A stretch of 64,000 nucleotides of DNA, taken from assembly GCF_013459645.1 (NCBI RefSeq), contig NZ_CP054863.1:1-64000 (forward strand), read 5' to 3'. Made by a program: the position numbers and the translations under genes. The stretch is from Martelella sp. NC20 (GTDB lineage Bacteria; Pseudomonadota; Alphaproteobacteria; Rhizobiales; Rhizobiaceae). Shown piece by piece: positions 1 to 8,500 of the stretch. Under the pieces are notes generated by a model that worked only from the letters and a program-made list of their open reading frames with translations, had not been told where the DNA came from and did no database searches. Position 1 is the stretch's first letter, and the number at the start of each line of letters is the position of its first letter.

Positions 1-480
1 ATGAAACGCGCTCATTCTCACGTCACGTCGTCATTGCTGGTCGGGGCAGGTCTTCTGGTAGTCGCCGGTCTGGCTGGCTGCGAGGTATCGGACGGCTCCA
101 TGCCATCGGTTTCAACCGCGCCCGACTACCAGACGACCGCGGCCGCGCAAAAGGAGATGAAGGACTCGGTTGTGGGGAAATGGAAAATGTACCCGGCAAT
201 CGGCCCGACGAAACGCAACTGCTCGATCGAGTTCAAGGCGAGCGTCTTCGACCCGCACAAGGGCCGCGTCAGCACATTCGCCTGCAACCTGGTCGAGGGT
301 CTCGGCAGCATCAACGGCGTCAGCCGTATCAATGGCTGGGAACGCAAGGGTCGCACGATCATCCTGTCCGCCATCGCGACGCCGAATATCGGCTCGTTCG
401 ACCTGCCCATCGATTCCTACCGCGACCGCGTCTACGGCAGCACCAAGGATGACATCCGCTTCGTCATGGTTCGAGACTGA
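1..480 (+). CDS. Inh/Omp19-like lipoprotein (putative protease inhibitor)
   Basis: A 159-residue envelope lipoprotein. The N-terminus has a positively charged start, a hydrophobic stretch and a lipobox-like VAGLAGC at about residues 21-27, so the mature protein probably begins at that Cys and is lipid-anchored. The body (residues 55-158) has the layout of the AprI/Inh metalloprotease-inhibitor and Omp19 barrels: an early W (GKWKMY), two spaced Cys that could form a disulfide, and a repeated hydrophobic strand pattern. In the family these proteins inhibit proteases in the periplasm or at the surface. The ATG is the first base of the window, so any promoter lies outside. The family assignment comes from pattern only; an unclassified lipoprotein remains possible. 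Confidence 0.6.
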   Translation: MKRAHSHVTSSLLVGAGLLVVAGLAGCEVSDGSMPSVSTAPDYQTTAAAQKEMKDSVVGKWKMYPAIGPTKRNCSIEFKASVFDPHKGRVSTFACNLVEGLGSINGVSRINGWERKGRTIILSAIATPNIGSFDLPIDSYRDRVYGSTKDDIRFVMVRD

Positions 481-653
481 TCTCGATTGGCAAGCCCAAA
501 AAAACGTCTCAATCGGCCTTGCGCAGATCCGTATCGAAGGCGCCCTCAACCTGTCGGCAGTCGTTCGTGTCGGCGTTCGCAAGCCCGCGTATGGCGGCGG
601 CCGGGCCAAATAATTGATGGATTGCAAGCAGTAGTAATAAGGAGCGAACGATT

Positions 654-2660
654 ATGAAGCGACGTGATTTTTTGTCCTCAGTCGGCGTTGGTCTTGGACT
701 TTCTGTCGCCAACTTACCGTTTTCCCCGAAAATCGCCTTGTCAGCGGTACCGCCACTGGAATCTGCCGAACCAGGTGCGAAGATTGCCCGGGTAGGGATT
801 TATCCAGCTATTGGAATCTGTCGGGTTGGAGGCAGCAAGAAATGGTTTTACGCGCCCGAGCTGCCAGGTGTACCGGCGGATCCAGAGGGGGGATTCAAAG
901 ACGGTACGAGCAAGATAAAGAAGCAGGTCCAGCGGTTTCGTATCTATGCCTTTGATAGTGAGGGCCGGGTCATTTCAGAGCTTACCGACAAGACCGCCAA
1001 GATCGAGTGGCGTGTTCATGTGGCAAACACCAAGGCCGCCTGGTACGGGTTCAATAATCCTCTCGACAACGGTCAGAACGCTCCGGGGCTTCCGACCCAA
1101 AAGCGAAATCAGTTCATTCAAACCCAGGACCAGCGGGAGCGGATGCTTATCATCGATCCCGGTCCAGTTTCTATTTCAGGTACTCAAAAAAACTGGGACG
1201 GGGAAATGCCTGAGTACGGCATGACAGGTCGATTTTGGCAAAGCGTCGATGTCTCGCTCGGCCAGGTCCGGACTGACGATGCCGGGCGTCTCCTTGTGGT
1301 CCCCCCCGACGGGATCTCCGCAAGTCCGCGTGAGTCGCCGATTACGAGTTTCGCTGACAATGACGGCTGGTATGACGATTGGTGCGACGGGCGCGTGGAC
1401 GCGACTGTGACCCTTCCAGATGGCCAGGTGCTGACCGCAGATGGTTCCTGGGTGGCATGCGTAGGTCCCAACTTTGCTCCCGAAATACCGCCGATAAGCA
1501 CGATGTATGATGTTATTGACAGCATGAACTGGGAGCAGGGTTGGGTCCCCGATCCTCAGAGACCTCTCTCGTTTCGCCGCGATATCTATCCGACATTTCG
1601 TCGTGCTGCGCTTATGGAATGGGTTTCTGCCGCGGCAAACCTGCGCAAGGGCTGGCTCAACATCGGCGATTTCTCTAACCCTGAATATTTGAAGAGACTA
1701 TCGGATCCCAGTGACGCGAATGCGGAGTTCCGGCAAACGGTATTCGCGAATTTTCGCGATCCGTCGGATCTCACCCCAACTGCCTTCATTGATCAGCACC
1801 TCAAGATACCGTTGATGCCGGGTGACGGTGTAAATCATAACGGAAGCCCGTTGACCTGGTTTCAGTTTCCCAAACTGCAATACGAGATGCTGCGAAGCTG
1901 GGCGTCAGGCGATTTCATCAATGATTTCGACGATCCCTCGCTCGATGACATTTCGGACCTCGATGATCTGCCGGTCGAAGCCCGTCCGTATGCGCTTACG
2001 GAAGCCGCATTGGAGCCCTGTTCCGGGGGAGCGTTTCATCCGGGGGTCGAGCTCTCCTATTATCTTCGGCTTGCGCCGCTTTACCAGCGCAATACCGACC
2101 AAAATGCCGAGCCTTTCCGGATCGCGCGCGGAAATCGCACTTCCCTTGTGCAGGATCTGGGCTTTTTGCTGGATTTCGAGACGGCGACTGCCGGCGATAC
2201 ACCAGCTATCGGTCCGCAGATGCCGGGGGATTTGACGCGCTGGATGGGCTTGCCCTGGCAACCTGATGCCTTCAGTTGTCAGCGCGTTGCAATGCAGGAC
2301 GAATTTCCCATACCCGTATGGTGGCCTGCCCTGCTGCCGGTGGATGTCCTGTCCGAGCACAGCTATGAACAGTTGATGCGCGAGGATCTTTCGCCTGAAG
2401 ACCGCCTCAAGTTCTTCAACAATCGTGATTGGTGGGCGCGTGGCGTTACGGGAATAGGATACCACGCAAACGCGAGTTACTGGGACGGGATCCAGAACAT
2501 GATCCGGATCTGGCAGGAAATGGGTTTTGTCGTTTCCAGACCCGGCCCGGCGCAAGACCAGCGCGTGCCTGGTATTCCAGAGACCGTTTTTGTCGAGGTG
2601 GATCGGGGCAATGCCGAAAGCCGGTTCGACTGGCAGCCAACCGATGGCCAGTTGCCTTGA
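654..2660 (+). CDS. LodA/GoxA-like CTQ-dependent amino acid oxidase with Tat-like signal
   Basis: A 668-residue protein resembling LodA (L-lysine 6-oxidase) and GoxA (glycine oxidase), which use cysteine tryptophylquinone made from their own Cys and Trp residues. Visible family features are the opening ARVGIYPAIGICRVGGS (about residues 45-61), the Cys-containing ALEPCSGGAFHPG region (about residue 450) that fits the CTQ cysteine, and IPVWWPA (about residue 550) that fits the CTQ tryptophan. The N-terminus MKRRDFLSS followed by a hydrophobic stretch is a twin-arginine signal. That is notable because a cofactor matured in the cytoplasm by LodB would need export of a folded protein. It is the first gene of an operon with lodB 20 nt downstream and ridA. 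The amino acid substrate cannot be read from sequence. An AAGGAG site precedes the ATG. Confidence 0.85.
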   Translation: MKRRDFLSSVGVGLGLSVANLPFSPKIALSAVPPLESAEPGAKIARVGIYPAIGICRVGGSKKWFYAPELPGVPADPEGGFKDGTSKIKKQVQRFRIYAFDSEGRVISELTDKTAKIEWRVHVANTKAAWYGFNNPLDNGQNAPGLPTQKRNQFIQTQDQRERMLIIDPGPVSISGTQKNWDGEMPEYGMTGRFWQSVDVSLGQVRTDDAGRLLVVPPDGISASPRESPITSFADNDGWYDDWCDGRVDATVTLPDGQVLTADGSWVACVGPNFAPEIPPISTMYDVIDSMNWEQGWVPDPQRPLSFRRDIYPTFRRAALMEWVSAAANLRKGWLNIGDFSNPEYLKRLSDPSDANAEFRQTVFANFRDPSDLTPTAFIDQHLKIPLMPGDGVNHNGSPLTWFQFPKLQYEMLRSWASGDFINDFDDPSLDDISDLDDLPVEARPYALTEAALEPCSGGAFHPGVELSYYLRLAPLYQRNTDQNAEPFRIARGNRTSLVQDLGFLLDFETATAGDTPAIGPQMPGDLTRWMGLPWQPDAFSCQRVAMQDEFPIPVWWPALLPVDVLSEHSYEQLMREDLSPEDRLKFFNNRDWWARGVTGIGYHANASYWDGIQNMIRIWQEMGFVVSRPGPAQDQRVPGIPETVFVEVDRGNAESRFDWQPTDGQLP

Positions 2661-2680
2661 AGGTCGGTGGTTTGGCACCA

Positions 2681-3772
2681 ATGAAGCGGACCCGCGTCAT
2701 TGTCGTGGGAGGAGGTATAGCCGCCATGGCGGCCAGCCTGTCGCTTGCGAATGAAGGTGTGCCGGCAATTTGGATTGCACCTGAGGGGTTCGCCAAAGCA
2801 AAACCGGGAGAAAGTCTGGCACCCGCAGCCGTGCCCCTTTTGCGAGCACTGGGACTTGATGCTATCCTGGAGACGCCCATGCATCGCAAGGTCGAAGTCT
2901 TGTTTTCGAGCTGGGGCGCTAACAGCCTCATCGAGAAGAACCAGACCGGTTGTGCCGGCAACCTGGGTTACGTAATCAACCGGACAGAATTCGAGTTCAG
3001 ACTTTCCGAGGAAGTTGCAAAAAGACCAGCAATTGATCGGTGTGTCGATGCCGTGGCCTCGGTTCAAAGGCTGGACAAGGCTTGGCATGTGACAACCTGC
3101 GCCGGCCTGGAGTTTACAGCCGATTTCTTGATCGACGGCAGCGGCCGTCACATGATTGTGGGACGGCAATACGCCACACTGAGCCGGCAGGACAAGCTTG
3201 TGGCAGCATATGACTTCCTGGAGCAAGAAAACAACGAGGTGGACCCAACGCCAGCAACTCTGGTCGAGGCCGTCCCGAATGGCTGGTGGTATGCGGCGCT
3301 GCTCGAGGACAAACGCCTTGCGATCAACTATTGTTCTGATCCAGACCTTATGCCCAGGGGGCTGGGGCATGACGTTGAGGCCTGGAAAACACTCATCGGA
3401 GAAAGCCGGTACATTGTTCGCTGGCTTGAATCCGCCGGGTTTGCCATCGACAACCCGCCTTCCCTGACGAGTGCCGGAACAACCTTTTTATCGACCCCGA
3501 CCGGCCCCGGCTGGATTGCCATCGGTGATGCGGCAGCTGCGTTTGATCCCTTGTCGTCCCACGGGATGACTTCGGCACTCTGGACGGGGGTCGAGGGAGC
3601 CAAGGCAGCAGCAAAGTCACTGTCCGGCTCGCCAGATTCCATAAACCAATACCAGGAACGCGTTGTCAGCGGCATTTCCCGATACATGTCGGACCGCCGA
3701 AGGATTTACGGGCGCGAGCATCGCTTCACGGAGCATGCCTTCTGGAGAAGGCGCCAAGCATATGCAGATTAA
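2681..3772 (+). CDS. LodB-like flavoprotein (CTQ maturation, tryptophan-halogenase-like fold)
   Basis: A 363-residue FAD-dependent protein of the LodB group, which is required to make the CTQ cofactor of the adjacent oxidase. The N-terminus RVIVVGGGIAAMAASLSLA is the dinucleotide-binding GxGxxA/G fold. The later GPGWIAIGDAAAAFDPLSSHGM (about residues 270-292) is the second FAD motif of the halogenase/GidA-like family. The open frame extends further upstream, but the ATG at 2681 lies 20 nt after the lodA stop, has a purine-rich AAGG site before it and starts exactly at the Rossmann fold. It probably acts in the cytoplasm before Tat export of the oxidase. The partner assignment rests on gene order and family. 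Confidence 0.85.
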   Translation: MKRTRVIVVGGGIAAMAASLSLANEGVPAIWIAPEGFAKAKPGESLAPAAVPLLRALGLDAILETPMHRKVEVLFSSWGANSLIEKNQTGCAGNLGYVINRTEFEFRLSEEVAKRPAIDRCVDAVASVQRLDKAWHVTTCAGLEFTADFLIDGSGRHMIVGRQYATLSRQDKLVAAYDFLEQENNEVDPTPATLVEAVPNGWWYAALLEDKRLAINYCSDPDLMPRGLGHDVEAWKTLIGESRYIVRWLESAGFAIDNPPSLTSAGTTFLSTPTGPGWIAIGDAAAAFDPLSSHGMTSALWTGVEGAKAAAKSLSGSPDSINQYQERVVSGISRYMSDRRRIYGREHRFTEHAFWRRRQAYAD

Positions 3773-3799
3773 TATCATTAACTTCATGAAAGAGAGGGA

Positions 3800-4270
3800 A
3801 TGAAAATGTACATGACCAGATTTAAGAATTTAACTCTTGTTGCCGCATCTTTGCTGTTGCTTTCGATCAATTCTGTCGAGACGCGGGCGGAAGGCAGAAC
3901 CGCCTATCCGTCGACAGCCGTGGAAGGGTTGCCCTATTCCGGTGTCGTGAAGGCGCAAGGCATGGTCTACGTGGGCGGCGTTCTGGGTACCAAACCGGGA
4001 ACTGGAGAGCTGGTGTCTGGAGGTGTTGAAAACGAAACCAGGCAAGCTCTGAACCATGTCAAGGACATGATGGAACTTGCGGGAACTTCGCTTGATCAAA
4101 CTGTTAAATGCATCGTGTTGTTGACAAGCGTCGACTATTTTCCGCCAATGAACGGTGTATTTCGTGAGTTCTTTCCGAGCAACCCGCCGACGCGCTCCAC
4201 CATCGTCGTCCCCGAGATTCCGCTCGGCGCGTCCGTCGAAATCGACTGTACTGCGGTTGCGAATGGCTAG
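3800..4270 (+). CDS. RidA-family (YjgF/UK114) protein with signal peptide
   Basis: A 156-residue protein. After an N-terminal Sec signal (hydrophobic LTLVAASLLLLSI, probable cleavage after TRA) it has a complete RidA domain of about 125 residues. The conserved Arg is in PPTRSTIVV and the conserved acidic residue in SVEIDCTAV, the two positions that bind the substrate carboxylate and water in active RidA deaminases. RidA hydrolyses enamines and imines to ketones plus ammonia. The ATG is preceded by GAGAGGGA and lies 27 nt after lodB. Its place in the operon suggests it hydrolyses the imino product of the LodA-like oxidase in the same exported compartment. Most RidA proteins are cytoplasmic, so the signal peptide is informative. 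Confidence 0.85.
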   Translation: MKMYMTRFKNLTLVAASLLLLSINSVETRAEGRTAYPSTAVEGLPYSGVVKAQGMVYVGGVLGTKPGTGELVSGGVENETRQALNHVKDMMELAGTSLDQTVKCIVLLTSVDYFPPMNGVFREFFPSNPPTRSTIVVPEIPLGASVEIDCTAVANG

Positions 4271-4338
4271 GAGGCTGCGGCAAAATTCCTCGTCGGCGCG
4301 CAGAGTTCGTGATTCACTTTCGGAATTGATTTGCGGGG

Positions 4339-4659
4339 TTGGATTCATGTGCGGGCGATCGAATCACGAGGATGAGCCTTTTTTGGTTTCGTACGGCTGG
4401 AGGAACGCGTTTTGGCGCATCATCTGTTGGAGCGATCCGGACGCTGACGGATGAGGTTCTGGCGTCGCTCAGCGGTCGGCTTGAGGTGCTGTGCGCGCGC
4501 GTCGGCCGTCCTTCGATCCCGCCCGAGATGCTGCTTCGGGCCACGCTTTTGCAGGCTTTCTTCTCGATCCGCTCCGAGCGGACGATGATGAAGCAGGTCA
4601 ACTACAATCTCTTGTTTCGCTGGTTCGACGCCGATCGAGACGATAAATCTTTGAGGTAA
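4339..4659 (+). pseudogene. IS5-family transposase remnant (N-terminal part)
   Basis: The frame encodes the DUF772-type N-terminal domain of an IS5-group transposase: TDEVLASLSGRLE, GRPSIPPEMLLRATLLQAF and FSIRSERTMM. It stops just after NLLFRWF, where the intact protein would continue into the DDE domain. The first residues are also damaged: about 40 nt upstream of the good frame, a second frame reads LEERVLAHHLLERSGR, the expected preceding segment, so there is an internal frameshift. An outer IS-like end with GATTCAC/GAATCACGAGG repeats lies near 4310-4375. It is a dead fragment marking the boundary after the LodA operon. Confidence 0.85.
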
Positions 4660-4781
4660 TTAATGCGTGTGGGGTCCTGGCGCCGCGCCGAATAACACAT
4701 AAGATCGCGTTAGACGCGGTTTCCGACGTTGATCAATGGTGGTCGGCGCCTGTTAAGCACCTGCGGGGCCGTCGGCGATCG

Positions 4782-5246
4782 TCAGACGCTGCTCAGAAGC
4801 AGGCTGGTTTCGCTGTTGGAGACGCCTTCGATCATCCGGACCTCGCGCAGGACCCTGTCGAATTCCGAAAGGGTCGATGTGCGGATATTGGCGACGAGGT
4901 CCCAACTGCCATTGGTCGTGTGCAGCGAATAGACCTCCGGCAGGCCGCGCAACTTGCGGATGACCTGGGTCGTCGATTTGCCGACGACCTCGATCATCAT
5001 CACCGCATGAACCCTGTCATCCTCGTAGTCCTCGCGCACCCGCACGGTGAAACCCATCAGGGTTCCCGTCTCGATCAGCCGGTCGAGGCGTTTCTGCACC
5101 GTGCCGCGCGCGATCCCCAGCGTGTCCGAAAGCTTGGAAAGTGAGGCCCGGCCATCGCTGCGCAGATGCGAAATGATGTCCCTGTCAAGGCGATCGGGAA
5201 CGTATTTGGCCGTGCCATGGTGTCGTTCATTATACAAATTGATCAT
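4782..5246 (-). CDS. Lrp/AsnC-family transcriptional regulator
   Basis: A 154-residue regulator. Residues 15-70 are an AsnC-type winged helix (LDRDIISHLRSDGRASLSKLSDTLGI, then RGTVQKRLDRLIETG). Residues 75-150 form the RAM effector domain with the usual pattern ending SNSETSLLLSS. It is divergent from ornithine cyclodeaminase with 115 nt between the starts. Lrp members in this position usually sense an amino acid and switch on the adjacent catabolic gene, so ornithine, arginine or proline are likely effectors here. A palindrome overlaps its start codon and suggests autoregulation. Confidence 0.9.
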   Translation of the reverse strand: MINLYNERHHGTAKYVPDRLDRDIISHLRSDGRASLSKLSDTLGIARGTVQKRLDRLIETGTLMGFTVRVREDYEDDRVHAVMMIEVVGKSTTQVIRKLRGLPEVYSLHTTNGSWDLVANIRTSTLSEFDRVLREVRMIEGVSNSETSLLLSSV

Positions 5247-5259
5247 CTTTAATGGTCAA
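5239..5259. promoter_or_regulatory. Imperfect palindrome over the Lrp start, candidate operator
   Basis: Half-sites TTGATCATC (5239-5247) and AATGGTCAA (5251-5259) are inverted repeats with 7 of 9 positions matching, in an A/T-rich stretch. They overlap the start codon of the Lrp gene and lie about 105 nt upstream of ornithine cyclodeaminase. Lrp-family sites are typically weak A/T-centred palindromes of this length, so autorepression plus control of the divergent operon is a reasonable inference. Confidence 0.4.
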
Positions 5260-5361
5260 ATCTACTAATATTGACGCAAATTTAGTACAGTTTTGCGCTT
5301 TTCGCTAGCATTCAAATCGGCATAGCTTTTCCTGAAAGTACCAAAACGAAAAGAGGTTGAA

Positions 5362-6405
5362 ATGCCGTCACCTTCCACAAAAGCCTTTGTGCCCTTCGTC
5401 AGTGTCGAGAACATGATGCGGCTGGTGCACAATGTCGGCATCGAGACGATGATGAGCGAACTGGTCGAAGCGCTTGAAGAGGATTTCCGGCGCTGGGACC
5501 AGTTCGACAAGACGCCTCGCGTGGCCGCCCACTCCGCCGACGGGGTGATCGAGCTGATGCCGACCTCCGACGGCGGACATTACGGCTTCAAATATGTCAA
5601 CGGCCATCCCAAGAACAAGCTGACGGGTCACCAGACGGTCACAGCGTTCGGGCTTCTGGCCGATGTCGCCACCGGCTATCCGGTCCTTCTGAGCGAGATG
5701 ACACTGCTGACGGCCATCCGGACAGCGGCAACCTCGGCGATGGTTGCCCGTCATCTGGCGCCGAAGAATGCCGGGACGATGGCGATGATCGGCAATGGCG
5801 CGCAGGCGGAGTTTCAGGCGCTGGCGATGAAGGCCGTCGTCGGCGTCAAGGCGGTTCGGCTCTATGACATCGACCCCGCCGCCACCGAAAAGACATGTCG
5901 CAATCTGGAAGGCAGCGGACTGTCGGTGAAGGCCTGCCGCTCGTCGGAGGAGGCGCTGGAGGGCGCCGAGATCGTTACCACCTGTACGGCCGACAAGCAG
6001 TATGCCACGATCCTGACGGACAACATGGTCGGGGCGGGCATCCACATCAACGCCATCGGCGGCGATTGCCCCGGCAAGACCGAACTGCATCCCGATATCC
6101 TGAGGCGCGCGACCACCTTCGTGGAGTATCCGCCGCAAACGCGCATCGAGGGTGAGATCCAGCAGATGGGCGAAGATTACGAGGTGACCGAATTCTGGCG
6201 CGTGCTTGAGGGAAGCCAGGCCGGGCGCACCGACGAACGCCAGATCACGCTATTCGACAGCGTCGGTTTCGCGATAGAGGATTTCACCGCGCTGCGCTAT
6301 GTCGCCGAGCGGATCAAAGGCACAGAACTCTACGAGAACCTCGACATGATCGCCGATCCTGACGACCCGCGCGATCTGTTCGGCATGTTGCAGCGGGCGA
6401 TGTGA
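5362..6405 (+). CDS. Ornithine cyclodeaminase
   Basis: A 347-residue enzyme that converts L-ornithine to L-proline and ammonia with tightly bound NAD+. It shows the mu-crystallin/OCD layout: a substrate-binding N-terminal part with GHYGFKYVNGHPKNK, the Rossmann motif MIGNGAQAEFQ (about residues 137-147), and AIGGDCPGKTELHPDIL, which carries the catalytic Asp. The length is normal. It ends 3 nt before the CtlX-like gene, forming an operon. With CtlX supplying ornithine from citrulline, the pair would feed citrulline and ornithine into proline. Confidence 0.92.
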   Translation: MPSPSTKAFVPFVSVENMMRLVHNVGIETMMSELVEALEEDFRRWDQFDKTPRVAAHSADGVIELMPTSDGGHYGFKYVNGHPKNKLTGHQTVTAFGLLADVATGYPVLLSEMTLLTAIRTAATSAMVARHLAPKNAGTMAMIGNGAQAEFQALAMKAVVGVKAVRLYDIDPAATEKTCRNLEGSGLSVKACRSSEEALEGAEIVTTCTADKQYATILTDNMVGAGIHINAIGGDCPGKTELHPDILRRATTFVEYPPQTRIEGEIQQMGEDYEVTEFWRVLEGSQAGRTDERQITLFDSVGFAIEDFTALRYVAERIKGTELYENLDMIADPDDPRDLFGMLQRAM

Positions 6406-6408
6406 ACC

Positions 6409-7338
6409 ATGGCGCGCCCTTTCTTCTTTTCGCCGCAGGCGGCGAGCGCCGTGGTCATGGTCCGGCCGCATCATTTCACCGTCAACACCGAAACGGCCAA
6501 TGACAACCGGTTTCAGAAGGTTCCCGAAACCGGGCAGGACCTCAGGCGCCGGGCCTATGATGAAATCACCTGCGCCGGCGAAATGCTCTCTTCAGCCGGC
6601 ATTGCCGTGCACATGTTCGAGGACGAGGGAGATAAGACGCCGGATTCTGTCTTTCCAAACAACTGGTTTTCTACCCATGCCGGCGGGCATGTCGCGATTT
6701 TTCCAATGAAGGCGCGAAACAGGCGGCTCGAACGCCGTCCGGATATCATCGAAACGCTGAAGCGCGACTATCGCGTTCAGGACGTCATCGACTATTCGGG
6801 GCTGGAAGCCGACGGTCTGTTCCTCGAGGGCACGGGCGCCATGGTGCTCGATCACATCGACAGGGTCGCCTATGTGGTGCGTTCCGAGCGCGCCGACCCG
6901 GTCGCGCTCGAGCGTTTCGCGACCCACTTTAATTTCGAGCCGATGGTCTTCGACGCGCGCGACCCTCAGGGCATGGCGATCTATCACACCAATGTCCTGA
7001 TGTGCATCGGAACCGGTTTCGTGCTGATCGGCCCGGAGATGATGACCGAACCCGACCGGCGGACCGAGATCCTCGACAGGTTGCGACGAACCGGACGGGA
7101 CATCATTGCCCTCGACAACGACCAGATCGCCCGCTTTGCCGGCAATGCGCTTGAGCTTCAGGCGCCTGATCAGCGATTGCTCGCCCTTTCCACGACTGCG
7201 CTCGACGCCTTGCGTCCCGACCAGATTGCAGCGATAGAAAAGACGGCAAGCATTGTGGCGCTGGACATTCCGACGATCGAGAACGCCGGCGGCTCGGTGC
7301 GCTGCACCCTGGCGGGCATTCACCTCGCCAGACGATAG
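6409..7338 (+). CDS. ctlX: Citrulline hydrolase CtlX-like (amidinotransferase superfamily)
   Basis: A 309-residue guanidino/ureido-modifying enzyme. Key elements of the fold are DSVFPNNWFSTH (about residues 79-90), LEGTGAMVLD with the catalytic acid, a His-Asn pair in YHTNVLMCIG, and a C-terminal Cys in GGSVRCTLAG that would be the nucleophile. These match the citrulline-utilisation hydrolase CtlX, which splits citrulline to ornithine, CO2 and ammonia; dimethylargininase-like activity is a possible alternative. It follows ornithine cyclodeaminase by 3 nt, so its product would be the substrate of its neighbour. Confidence 0.85.
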   Translation: MARPFFFSPQAASAVVMVRPHHFTVNTETANDNRFQKVPETGQDLRRRAYDEITCAGEMLSSAGIAVHMFEDEGDKTPDSVFPNNWFSTHAGGHVAIFPMKARNRRLERRPDIIETLKRDYRVQDVIDYSGLEADGLFLEGTGAMVLDHIDRVAYVVRSERADPVALERFATHFNFEPMVFDARDPQGMAIYHTNVLMCIGTGFVLIGPEMMTEPDRRTEILDRLRRTGRDIIALDNDQIARFAGNALELQAPDQRLLALSTTALDALRPDQIAAIEKTASIVALDIPTIENAGGSVRCTLAGIHLARR

Positions 7339-7419
7339 GAGCGACCGACCTGGGCGGTCGTCGTTGCGTCAGGCGACGAACCGTCCACCATGACCGGGCG
7401 CCGAAACATTGAGGTCGAC

Positions 7420-8349
7420 GTGAAGGATCTGCGACATCTGCCTTTGCAGACGCTGAGGACGTTCGAGGCAACCGCCCGCCATGGCAGCATGGCGCGGGCG
7501 GCGGCCGAGCTCAACCTGACCGATAGCGCCGTCAGTCATCAGCTGCGCAGGCTGGAGGGCGATCTCGGCTATGATCTGTTCGAGAAGGCCGGGCGGGGGA
7601 TCAGGCTCACTGATGCCGGGCAACTGTTCCACAAGACCGTTGCGAAGGCGTTGCAGGATATCCTGTCGACCGCGGTCATGTTGTCCGAACAGCCGCTTGC
7701 CGGCGGGCGGCTGGACATTGCCTGTCCGCCGATGTTCGCCAGCGCCTGGCTTGCGAAGAATATCGCGGATTTCAGCGAGAGGCACCCGACGGTCGAGTGC
7801 CACATCCGGCTCATTGAAAACCATCTCGTCCCTGAAACAGCGGATGTCGATCTCGGTATAATGTTCGGGCAGGGCGGATGGCCAAACCGGTGGTCGGCGC
7901 GTCTCGCCGATGTCGACATCACGCCTGTCTGCTCGCCGGTGCTGTTTCAGCGTCTGGAATATGCGACGCCGGATGCGGGCGCGTTGAAAAATTGTCTTCT
8001 GCTGCACCGCGATGACGGGGCCGAGTGGCGGCGCTGGCTTTCCGAATGCGGCCACGGCGATGTCTTCGACCGCGCCCGCCACCTTTATTGCAGCGATCTC
8101 GGCATCGCCATCGACCTTGCGCTCAACGGCGTCGGGTTTGCGCTTGCCAGCGAAACGCTGACCCGCAACGATATCCGACAGGGCCGTCTTATAAGGCCGT
8201 TCGGCTTCTCGATCGATGCCTTTGGCGGCTGGTATGTCGTTGCCCACCTGCACAGCCTGGAGCGGGCCGGCCCGCGCCTGTTCCTGCATTGGCTACTGGC
8301 GGCCTTCGGACAGGACGACATGATCGACACGCTGCCTGCGCTCGATTGA
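7420..8349 (+). CDS. LysR-family regulator (GcvA-like)
   Basis: A LysR regulator of about 309 residues. The N-terminal helix-turn-helix reads LRTFEATARHGSMARAAAELNLTDSAVSHQLRRLE, followed by the periplasmic-binding-protein-like effector domain. The GTG at 7420 is preferred because GAGG lies 5 nt before it and GcvA-like proteins start about this far from the helix; an in-frame ATG at 7390 would add 10 residues. It follows CtlX by about 80 nt, with a CGACCG...CGGTCG hairpin (7342-7360) between, and lies upstream of the amino acid ABC genes. It probably controls this arginine/ornithine block. Confidence 0.85.
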   Translation: MKDLRHLPLQTLRTFEATARHGSMARAAAELNLTDSAVSHQLRRLEGDLGYDLFEKAGRGIRLTDAGQLFHKTVAKALQDILSTAVMLSEQPLAGGRLDIACPPMFASAWLAKNIADFSERHPTVECHIRLIENHLVPETADVDLGIMFGQGGWPNRWSARLADVDITPVCSPVLFQRLEYATPDAGALKNCLLLHRDDGAEWRRWLSECGHGDVFDRARHLYCSDLGIAIDLALNGVGFALASETLTRNDIRQGRLIRPFGFSIDAFGGWYVVAHLHSLERAGPRLFLHWLLAAFGQDDMIDTLPALD

Positions 8350-8429
8350 TGAAAACAGATCATGAATCGCCTGAAGAATGATCATTTGCGCAAAAATACG
8401 ACACGCATCTATTGTGCCTCAAAATTAGA

Positions 8430-8447
8430 CACCGGCGTTTGCCGGTG
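8430..8447 (+). terminator. Hairpin between LysR gene and ABC operon
   Basis: A perfect 7-bp stem CACCGGC/GCCGGTG with a GTTT loop lies 80 nt after the LysR stop and 54 nt before the ABC ATPase. It has no U-run, so it could be a weak terminator, a transcript-stability hairpin or a leader element. Confidence 0.35.
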
Positions 8448-8500
8448 CCCGGCCCGCTCTGCGGGAGATCTTCCGCCAGAGGCATGCTCCGGAGTATGAA

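Noticed and set aside
2429..2680. An N-terminal extension of LodB
   Set aside because: The extra 84 codons overlap lodA and lack similarity. The ATG at 2681 begins at the FAD-binding fold.
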